From contig CAMYJN010000139.1 in NCBI GenBank assembly GCA_947258625.1, positions 1 through 6,617 of the forward strand: a stretch of DNA of 6,617 nucleotides. Direction: 5' to 3'. This stretch comes from an uncultured Polyangiaceae bacterium. GTDB lineage: Bacteria > Myxococcota_A > Polyangia > Polyangiales > Houyiibacteriaceae. Both the position numbers and the translations under genes were made by a program. Below, piece after piece: positions 1-4,779 of the stretch; within the stretch, counting starts at the first letter, position 1; the number at the start of each line of letters is the position of its first letter. The notes beneath the pieces are model-generated. The model worked only from the letters and a program-made list of their open reading frames with translations. It ran no database searches and was not told where the DNA came from.

Positions 1-1544
1 GATTCGGTCTGGAGGCGGGGTCGAAGCCCGAGCTGCTGGTCACACTCGCTGCGATGGAAGACGAAGACGGCTTCATCATCTGCAACGGCTACAAAGACCT
101 CGCGTATATGGAGACCGCGCTCGTGGCACAGCGCTTCGACAACACGGTCGTCGTGGTGCTCGAACGCATCGAAGAGCTCGCGCTCGCCTTCCGGGCATCC
201 GAGACGCTCGGGATCCGGCCCTGTCTCGGAGTGCGGGCGAAGCTCAGCAGCAAAGGCATGGGGCGCTGGGCCGACTCTGCAGGCGACCGCGCGAAGTTCG
301 GCCTGTCGATGTCGGAAATCGTTCACGTCGTCGACGAGCTCGAAAAACGAGGCATGCTCGATTGCCTCAAGCTTCTCCACTTCCATCTCGGCAGCCAGGT
401 CTCGAGCATCATCCCCGTGAAGAACGCCATGCGCGAAGCGGGACAGATCTACGTCGAGCTGATGAAGATGGGTTGCGACATGGGTTTCCTCGACGTTGGC
501 GGCGGCTTGGCGGTCGATTACGATGGGTCGAAAACCGACTTCCGCGGCTCGATGAACTACGACCTGCAAGAGTACGCATACGACGTCGTGGCTGGCATCC
601 AGGAGGCTTGCGAGAAGGCGAGCGTGAAGCCGCCCACCATCGTCAGTGAGAGCGGCCGGTCGATTGCAGCGTATCAATCGGTTCTGGTGTTCGACGCGCT
701 GGGCGTCGACCGCGTCGATTTCGAAGATCCACTAGAGCCCTCGTCCGACGACCATCGGATCCTCGACGAGTTCTACGAGACCTGGAAGGGCATCCAACCC
801 AAGAACGTCCAAGAGTCCTGGCACGATACGCAGCAAGCGCTCGAAGAAGCCCGGAGCCTGTTCAAGTTCGGCTACCTCGGTATGCGCGAGCTGGCGCGCG
901 CAGAGCATCTGTTCTGGAGCTGCTGCGAGAAGATCCTGCGCAGCATGCGCCGGCTGAAATACGTGCCCGAGGAGCTCCACGCCGTCGAAGAGCTCATGGG
1001 GGCGATCTATTACTGCAACTTCTCGTTGTTCCAATCGGCGCCCGACATCTGGGCCATGGACCAACTGTTCCCATTCATGCCGATCCACCGCCTCACCGAG
1101 GAACCCACCGTCCGGGCGAGGCTTGCGGACCTGACCTGTGACTCCGACGGCATCGTCGACCACTTCATCGACGTCGAGGAGGTTCAACGCTCGCTCGACC
1201 TTCATGCCGTGGAACAGGGAGACGAATACCTGCTCGGCATGTTCCTCGGCGGCGCCTATCAAGAGATTCTCGGCGACCTTCATAATCTCTTCGGCGATAC
1301 GAATGCCGTCCACGTACGGCTCGAAGACTACGGATACAGCGTCACCAACGTGATCAAGGGCGACTCGATCGACGAGGTGCTGCGCTACTTGCAGTACGAC
1401 CCGGAAGAGATGGTCGAGCGCGTGCGCAAGCAAGCCGAGCGCGCGCTCAACCAGGGTCGGATGAGCTTGCCCCAGCTGCGCACCTTCATGCTCCACTATG
1501 AAGAAAGCCTCCGCGGCTACACTTACCTGAAGGGCGACGCCTAG
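1..1544 (+). CDS. speA: Biosynthetic arginine decarboxylase, PLP-dependent (5'-truncated by window edge)
   Basis: Decarboxylates L-arginine to agmatine, the first step of the agmatine route to putrescine and polyamines. The reading frame is open from base 3 to the TAG at 1542-1544, giving 513 visible codons. The first visible residues, FGLEAGSKPELL, match the inside of SpeA, so the ATG at 54 is internal. About 145 residues, including the PLP-binding lysine region, lie upstream if the protein is the usual ~658 residues. Visible landmarks (numbered from the first visible residue) are ICNGYKD, HFHLGSQ at 126-132, the glycine-rich phosphate-binding stretch VGGGLAVDYDGS at 165-176, SESGR at 215-219, and the DLTCDSDG motif with the catalytic-type cysteine at 379. 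The C-terminus ends in the family-typical YTYL. The frame looks intact. A putative diiron oxygenase gene follows after 59 bp on the same strand, so the two may be co-transcribed. Length and motifs fit SpeA better than ornithine or diaminopimelate decarboxylase, which are much shorter. Confidence 0.96.
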   Translation, partial: FGLEAGSKPELLVTLAAMEDEDGFIICNGYKDLAYMETALVAQRFDNTVVVVLERIEELALAFRASETLGIRPCLGVRAKLSSKGMGRWADSAGDRAKFGLSMSEIVHVVDELEKRGMLDCLKLLHFHLGSQVSSIIPVKNAMREAGQIYVELMKMGCDMGFLDVGGGLAVDYDGSKTDFRGSMNYDLQEYAYDVVAGIQEACEKASVKPPTIVSESGRSIAAYQSVLVFDALGVDRVDFEDPLEPSSDDHRILDEFYETWKGIQPKNVQESWHDTQQALEEARSLFKFGYLGMRELARAEHLFWSCCEKILRSMRRLKYVPEELHAVEELMGAIYYCNFSLFQSAPDIWAMDQLFPFMPIHRLTEEPTVRARLADLTCDSDGIVDHFIDVEEVQRSLDLHAVEQGDEYLLGMFLGGAYQEILGDLHNLFGDTNAVHVRLEDYGYSVTNVIKGDSIDEVLRYLQYDPEEMVERVRKQAERALNQGRMSLPQLRTFMLHYEESLRGYTYLKGDA

Positions 1545-1603
1545 ATTCGGGCGATTTCTGGGTCGATTTCGACACGGCGCCATCCAAGCTCTACCTTGAA
1601 ATT

Positions 1604-2344
1604 GTGGACCTAGCGGAGTTCCAAGAGGCGCTCCTTCAGCAGATGGAGCGAAAGATGCATTGGGCCTGGCCGGCTTTCACGCACGGACTGGTCTCCAGAC
1701 AGAAGTTGCACATCCACCTCGAACAGGAGTGGGACGTGTACGTGCGGGACTTTCCGATCATGGTGGGCCGCGCCTACGTGCAATGTCCGATCGCCGAAGT
1801 CCGGCGCGAGCTTGCGGAGAATCTATACGAGGAAGAAACCGGGGGCTTGGCAGCAGGGAGGCCGCACCCGGACTTGTTCATGATGTATCCGCAAGGGCTC
1901 GGAATGGACCTCGAACGGTTTGCGAAGGTTCGGCTTCTACCGGCCGCGCGCGCCTATCGGGGCTTCTTGGACGATGCAACGACGAATCGCGGCTGGTCGG
2001 TGGCAGCGTCGATCGCGACGCTCTTCATCGAAGGCACCGCATATGAACGGCACGAGCTCGATGCGTCTGCGCCACCTCGTCCACAGCCGCCGCTCGAAGA
2101 GCATCCGCTCGTGAAGCACTATGGGCTTCCCGTCGAATGCCTGGCTCTGACCAAAGCGCACCGCTCGGTCGAAGGCGAACACCGTCAGGCCGCGTGGCGC
2201 GTCATGTTGGATCACGTGCCGGTCGATGACCGCGTCGGCGTGGTCCGCACGATGGCGCAAGCGGTGGACGCATGGCTCGCATACCGGGACGACGTGGCTG
2301 CGGCCTGCGGCATCCGCCGAGATGAGCTGCCGCTAACCGCCTAG
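1604..2344 (+). CDS. Haem-oxygenase-like putative diiron oxygenase (TenA/PqqC/CADD-like, iron-containing redox enzyme family)
   Basis: A 246-residue protein of the all-helical haem-oxygenase-like fold. Seen: ENLYEEETG at 72-80 followed by H88, FIEGTAYE with E143, and H186-x3-E190-x2-H193. Known for the family: diiron oxygenases of this fold (for example CADD, SznF, UndA) bind iron through Glu/His residues, including an H-x3-D-x2-H motif. Here the middle residue is Glu instead of Asp. E78 and H88 are ten residues apart, a spacing I recall for SznF. Inferred: an O2-dependent enzyme acting on a small amine, amino acid or fatty acid; the substrate cannot be read from sequence. The start is a GTG at 1604 without a convincing ribosome binding site; the frame is open upstream to the speA stop, and an in-frame ATG at 1643 is an alternative. 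The gene lies 59 bp after speA on the same strand, and its 3' end overlaps that of the convergent ligase gene by 12 bp. Confidence 0.8.
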   Translation: MDLAEFQEALLQQMERKMHWAWPAFTHGLVSRQKLHIHLEQEWDVYVRDFPIMVGRAYVQCPIAEVRRELAENLYEEETGGLAAGRPHPDLFMMYPQGLGMDLERFAKVRLLPAARAYRGFLDDATTNRGWSVAASIATLFIEGTAYERHELDASAPPRPQPPLEEHPLVKHYGLPVECLALTKAHRSVEGEHRQAAWRVMLDHVPVDDRVGVVRTMAQAVDAWLAYRDDVAAACGIRRDELPLTA

Positions 2345-3793
2345 AAGCTTTTTCTGCACCTTGCCCATCGCGTTCCGAGGGAGCTCGGCCAGAAACTCGA
2401 TGTCTCTCGGACGCTTGTGGGGGCTCAGGTGCTCGGCAACGAACCCCGCTAGAGCAGCGGCGTCCTCGGCCTCACCCGGCTGCAAGACCAAGAAGGCAGC
2501 GATTCGCTGGCCGAGGTCATCGTCGGGCATCCCCACGACGGCGACCTCGCGAACAGACGGGTGCTCCAAAAGGCAGGCCTCGATCTCGCCGGCGCCCACG
2601 CGATAGCCGCCCGTCTTGATCAAGTCCGTGCTTCGTCGACCCAAGATACGAATCGCGCCTGCTTCGGTGCGGGTCGCGAGGTCACCGGTGTAGAACCAAC
2701 CGGCATCGTCCAAGACCGCTGCGGTCGCGTCCTCACGGTTGAGATACCCTTTGAACACCGCATCGCTCCGTACCGCGACTTCACCGATCGTCTGATCATC
2801 ATGCGCTTCGAGCTCGCGGCGCTGGTCATCGACGAGCTTCAACTCCACGCCTGGAAGCGGCGGCCCAACGTACCCGGGCATCGGAGGGTGGGAGGCGGGC
2901 ACGGCGCAGTTGATGAGTGTCTCGGTCAAGCCGTATCGCTCGTGCACGCCGCGACCAGTCAACGCTCGGATCCGCTGGTGCTCTCGAAGCGATAGTGCAG
3001 CCGAGCCGGAAACGAGCAATCGGGGCCGGCGCAGGGCTTCGCAGAGGTCGGCATCCCCCTTGGCAGCCTCTGCAAGCCGGTGAAACATCGTCGGGACGGC
3101 GAACAACATCGTTTGCTCGTGCCGCGGGTCGACGATTGCAGCCGCGAGACCATCGGGCGTGAACCCCGGAACGTAGTGAAGCGCGCCACCGAGACGTAGG
3201 CTCCCGAAGAGGCCCAGCACTAGACCGTGGGCGTGAATCAAGGGCAGCGAATGGACGACGGTGTCTCGCTCGGTCCAGTCCCAGGCGTCGGAAAGCGCGT
3301 CGAGGTTCGCTGCGATGTTGCGTCGAGTGATGACAGCCCCTTTGGGTGGGCCGGTCGTGCCGGAGGTGTAGAGAATCAGCACCGCTGACTCATCGATCGG
3401 GATTTCAGGCAAGGTTTCCGATTGGGGCAGATACGCGGCCCGAAGTGAGGGGACTCCAACCGCTTCGTGGGGCAACTCGTGCCGCTCACAGCAAAACGCA
3501 AGCTTTGGAGTGGAGTCCTCAAAGATGTGCGCGAGCTCGCCCGATCCGAGCTTCGGGTTCAAGGGCACCGTCGCCACACCGGCCAGCGCGTTTCCGATCA
3601 TCGCAGCCGCGGTACACAGGTCGGGCTGCGCCCAGACGGCCACGCGATCGCCAGCCGTGACACCTGTTCGTTCGAGCAAGGTCACATGCTCGAGCGCAGC
3701 GCCGGCAAGCTCGGCGTAGGTCCAAGAGTCGCCGTCAACCAGGAACGCCAGGCGCGAATCGGCATGAGTCAGGCGGGGGAACAGGTCGGACAC
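2333..3793 (-). CDS. matB: AMP-forming acyl-CoA ligase, malonyl-/methylmalonyl-CoA synthetase (MatB) type
   Basis: A 486-residue adenylate-forming enzyme that would activate a carboxylate with ATP and join it to CoA; MatB homologues make malonyl- or methylmalonyl-CoA from the free diacid. Motifs in order: P-loop YTSGTTGPPKG (142-152), HAHGLVLGLFGSLR (187-200), SGSAALS (262-268), ERYGLTET (285-292), YTGD (368-371), the hinge region GRRSTDLIKTGGYR (385-398), GAGEIE (400-405) and LPRNAMGK with the adenylation lysine K478. The HGLVLG, SGSAAL and TDLIK-GGY context and the total length match MatB rather than long-chain or 4-coumarate ligases; exact substrate remains inference. The start is GTG, giving MSDLFPRL, which resembles the MSSLFPAL opening I recall for MatB. 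An in-frame stop at 3827-3829 and the lack of any ATG between force this start, yet no Shine-Dalgarno sequence precedes it. Hexamer array 1 begins 36 bp upstream of the start, so the promoter must lie in or beyond repetitive DNA. Confidence 0.88.
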   Translation of the reverse strand: MSDLFPRLTHADSRLAFLVDGDSWTYAELAGAALEHVTLLERTGVTAGDRVAVWAQPDLCTAAAMIGNALAGVATVPLNPKLGSGELAHIFEDSTPKLAFCCERHELPHEAVGVPSLRAAYLPQSETLPEIPIDESAVLILYTSGTTGPPKGAVITRRNIAANLDALSDAWDWTERDTVVHSLPLIHAHGLVLGLFGSLRLGGALHYVPGFTPDGLAAAIVDPRHEQTMLFAVPTMFHRLAEAAKGDADLCEALRRPRLLVSGSAALSLREHQRIRALTGRGVHERYGLTETLINCAVPASHPPMPGYVGPPLPGVELKLVDDQRRELEAHDDQTIGEVAVRSDAVFKGYLNREDATAAVLDDAGWFYTGDLATRTEAGAIRILGRRSTDLIKTGGYRVGAGEIEACLLEHPSVREVAVVGMPDDDLGQRIAAFLVLQPGEAEDAAALAGFVAEHLSPHKRPRDIEFLAELPRNAMGKVQKKLLGG

Positions 3794-3829
3794 AGGGAGT
3801 CGATACCAGCTAACCAGCGCCTTGTCTCA

Positions 3830-3931
3830 CTGGCGCTGGCGCTGGCGCTGGCGCTGGCGCTGGCGCTGGCACTGGCACTGGCACTGACACTGACACTGGC
3901 GCTGACACTGGCGCTGGCGCTGGCGCTGGCG
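3830..3931. repeat. Hexamer tandem array 1 (CTGGCG/CTGGCA/CTGACA), 17 units
   Basis: Seventeen uninterrupted 6-bp units without indels. With A=CTGGCG, B=CTGGCA and C=CTGACA the order is A6 B3 C2 A C A4. Variants differ only by G-to-A changes at unit positions 4 and 6. Read on the - strand one frame gives Ala-Ser/Val-Ser dipeptides; on the + strand one gives Leu-Ala/Leu-Thr. It lies directly upstream of the matB-like gene and on the left of the hairpin/four-helix-bundle cassette. The left edge GTCTCACTGGCGC (3824-3836) matches the left edge of array 2 at 11 of 13 bases. Confidence 0.96.
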
Positions 3932-3944
3932 TCTGCGGATTCAG

Positions 3945-3956
3945 ACTTGGCGATCG
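3945..3956 (-). repeat. Outer inverted motif, left copy
   Basis: On the - strand this reads CGATCGCCAAGT, 4 bp outside hairpin 1. It matches CGATGACCAAGT at 4751-4762 in inverted orientation with 10 of 12 bases. On the - strand an AAGGA in the hairpin arm precedes it, with ATC where the right copy has ATG. From that ATC a frame stays open for 61 codons through the whole of array 1 as Ala-Ser repeats to a stop at 3769-3771. It may be a decayed outward start site or a terminal repeat. Confidence 0.45.
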
Positions 3957-3960
3957 CTTG

Positions 3961-4014
3961 TCCTTGGTTTGGGTTTGGGTCGCACTGAAGTGAGACCCAA
4001 ACCCAAACCAAGGA
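3961..4014 (+). promoter_or_regulatory. Long hairpin 1 overlapping the ribosome binding site of the first four-helix-bundle gene
   Basis: Arms 3961-3980 and 3995-4014 are perfectly complementary over 20 bp. Pairing continues inward through C3981-G3994, one G/A mismatch and three more pairs to a TGAA tetraloop (3986-3989). The arms contain repeated TTTGGG / CCCAAA steps. The right arm ends in AAGGA, part of the AGGAG Shine-Dalgarno sequence whose ATG is at 4022, so the folded mRNA would bury most of the ribosome binding site. There is no U-tract after the stem, so it is not a classical intrinsic terminator. Possible roles are translational control, a protein-binding RNA site or an element end. 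Confidence 0.93.
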
Positions 4015-4015
4015 G
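4011..4015 (+). promoter_or_regulatory. Shine-Dalgarno AGGAG, largely inside hairpin 1
   Basis: AGGAG is six bases before the ATG at 4022, ideal spacing. Four of its five bases pair with TCCT at 3961-3964 in the hairpin stem. It fixes the start of the downstream gene and suggests regulated initiation. Confidence 0.8.
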
Positions 4016-4021
4016 TCGCTG

Positions 4022-4357
4022 ATGCAAACGAAGATGAACGTATACGACAAAGCGCGAACGGTCGTGCGAGAGCTCGCGCCCCTTCTCTACACGATTCGCG
4101 AGCACGATCGGTCGCTGGCGGATCAACTCAAGAGAGCTGCGCAAAGTGTGGTCCTCAATATCGCCGAAGGGCGGGGGAATGATGCGGGGAATGCGCGGGC
4201 TCGATTTTCGACTGCTTGCGGGTCCGCCAAGGAGGTGCGGGCGGCGCTGAACGTCGCCAGCGACTGGGGGTACATCGGGAGTCAGACGGCGACGCACCTC
4301 GACGAGAGGCTCGACGAGGTGTGCGCCATCACGTGGTGTTTGGGGCGCCGGCCTTAG
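4022..4357 (+). CDS. Four-helix bundle protein (23S rRNA intervening-sequence / S23, bAvd-like family), copy A
   Basis: A 111-residue small helical protein, typical length for the family. Signature segments are DRSLADQLKRAA (29-40), SVVLNIAEG (42-50), ARF at 60-62, GSAKEVRA (67-74) and the final-helix LDEVCA (97-102). Known family members are encoded in 23S rRNA intervening sequences or serve as the pentameric, nucleic-acid-binding accessory protein of diversity-generating retroelements; most are stand-alone genes of unknown function. No enzyme active site is expected. The ATG at 4022 has a well-spaced AGGAG that is part of hairpin 1. The gene is convergent with copy B, and their stops overlap in TTAG at 4354-4357. 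Over 82 ungapped residues the two copies are identical at about 48 positions by hand count, so they are paralogues that diverged long ago. Neither rRNA nor a reverse transcriptase is nearby, so an RNA-binding role at the adjacent hairpin is only inference. Confidence 0.92.
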   Translation: MQTKMNVYDKARTVVRELAPLLYTIREHDRSLADQLKRAAQSVVLNIAEGRGNDAGNARARFSTACGSAKEVRAALNVASDWGYIGSQTATHLDERLDEVCAITWCLGRRP

Positions 4358-4680
4358 CGGCCTGACAGCCTCCATGACATCGCGCAAACTTCATCAAGCG
4401 CGATGTCGACCTCTGCGACCTTCGTGCTCGGAAGGTAGCCGTACGCGACCGCAAGTTGCAGCCCGGCACGAACTTCCTTTGCGGAGCCGCACGCGGATGC
4501 GAACCGAGCTTTCGCGGTTCCAGGATCGTTCCCATCGGCCTCGGCGACGTTGAGAACGACGCTGTTCATCGCCCGATGGATTTGGTCAAAGAGCGACCGA
4601 TCCCGTTTCCGAACCAACGGCAGCACCTGCCGCAAGCCTCCTGCCGCCTGAAGCGCCCGTTGCTGAATGATGAGTCCCAT
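4354..4680 (-). CDS. Four-helix bundle protein (23S rRNA intervening-sequence / S23, bAvd-like family), copy B
   Basis: A 108-residue paralogue of copy A on the opposite strand. Matching landmarks are DRSLFDQIHRA (27-37), SVVLNVAE (40-47), ARFASACGSAKEVRA (58-72) and LDEVCA (95-100). Conservation is concentrated in the second and third helices and the start of the fourth; the first ~26 residues of the two copies are quite different. The ATG (4678-4680) is preceded after seven bases by AGGAG, which lies inside the left arm of hairpin 2; an ATG six bases further upstream (4684-4686) overlaps in the same frame and is a less well spaced alternative. The arrangement mirrors copy A and its own hairpin, although the two hairpin sequences are unrelated. 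Function unknown; the repeated hairpin-gene arrangement suggests the protein and its leader stem belong together. Confidence 0.92.
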   Translation of the reverse strand: MGLIIQQRALQAAGGLRQVLPLVRKRDRSLFDQIHRAMNSVVLNVAEADGNDPGTAKARFASACGSAKEVRAGLQLAVAYGYLPSTKVAEVDIALDEVCAMSWRLSGR

Positions 4681-4685
4681 GAGTC

Positions 4686-4748
4686 ATCTCCTTTTTGCGA
4701 GTGTGTCGGGTTCACCCCAAGGACCCGGCACACTCGCAAAAAGGAGAT
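4686..4748. promoter_or_regulatory. Long hairpin 2 with Shine-Dalgarno sequences on both outer ends
   Basis: Arms 4686-4711 and 4723-4748 are 26 nt each and complementary except for one T/G pair, which would be a G-U wobble in + strand RNA. The loop is 11 nt (4712-4722). The outer stem contains CTCCTTTTT / AAAAAGGAG, so each strand carries AAGGAG at the edge of the stem. On the - strand it serves copy B (start 4680); on the + strand it sits six bases before ATG 4753. The T-run is at the 5' side of the stem and the A-run at the 3' side on either strand, the reverse of an intrinsic terminator. Confidence 0.94.
4688..4692 (-). promoter_or_regulatory. Shine-Dalgarno AGGAG for copy B, inside hairpin 2
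   Basis: On the - strand AGGAG lies seven bases before the ATG of the 108-residue protein. All five bases are paired in the hairpin 2 stem. This fixes the start and parallels the arrangement at hairpin 1. Confidence 0.8.
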
Positions 4749-4750
4749 CA

Positions 4751-4762
4751 CGATGACCAAGT
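4751..4762 (+). repeat. Outer inverted motif, right copy
   Basis: CGATGACCAAGT lies two bases outside hairpin 2. It is the inverted counterpart of 3945-3956 with 10 of 12 bases matching. It contains the ATG at 4753 that starts the three-codon reading frame. Confidence 0.45.
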
Positions 4763-4764
4763 AG
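4753..4764 (+). other. Minimal reading frame ATG-ACC-AAG-TAG after an ideal Shine-Dalgarno
   Basis: AAGGAG at 4741-4746, six bases of spacing, then ATG and a stop after Met-Thr-Lys. The initiation signal is as good as those of the two four-helix-bundle genes, but no protein follows. It could be a remnant of an outward gene replaced by array 2, a translated regulatory minimal ORF, or chance created by the palindrome. No function is assigned. Confidence 0.35.
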
Positions 4765-4779
4765 AGTCACAAGCGCAGG

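Larger units (their letters stand above)
3945..4762. mobile_element. Putative hairpin-bounded four-helix-bundle cassette
   Basis: Proposed unit of about 818 bp: outer motif, hairpin 1, four-helix-bundle gene (+), four-helix-bundle gene (-), hairpin 2, outer motif. The outermost motifs, ACTTGGCGATCG (3945-3956) and CGATGACCAAGT (4751-4762), are inverted copies with 10 of 12 matches. Hexamer arrays of one type flank it on both sides in direct orientation. Known: this protein family also occurs inside intervening sequences of 23S rRNA genes, which form stem structures, and as an accessory factor in diversity-generating retroelements. Inferred: a discrete element, perhaps mobilised in trans. No transposase, recombinase or reverse transcriptase is present, so autonomous movement is not supported. 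Confidence 0.4.

Noticed and set aside
54..56. ATG as start of the arginine decarboxylase
   Set aside because: The same frame continues upstream with conserved SpeA residues (GLEAGSK), so this methionine is internal.
732..1583. 283-codon open frame antisense to speA
   Set aside because: It mirrors a well-supported conserved gene, has no recognisable domain, and long antisense frames are common in GC-rich coding DNA.
3950..3957. GCGATCGC palindrome (HIP1-like)
   Set aside because: It is a single copy, and such octamers arise easily in GC-rich DNA.
3961..3980. Telomere-like TTTGGG repeats
   Set aside because: There are only two to three copies, and they are fully accounted for as one arm of the hairpin.
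3769..4050. 93-codon frame on the - strand with Ala-Ser repeats
   Set aside because: As a whole it runs through the hairpin and array, and its ATG lies inside copy A without a ribosome binding site. Only its part after hairpin 1 is discussed, as a possible relic.
4022..4680. 23S rRNA intervening sequence
   Set aside because: The protein family fits, but the flanks are a rhodanese gene and an acyl-CoA ligase gene, with no rRNA sequence on either side.
4686..4748. Intrinsic terminator
   Set aside because: On both strands the T-run is on the 5' side of the stem and an A-run and SD follow on the 3' side, opposite to a terminator. Hairpin 1 likewise lacks a U-tract.
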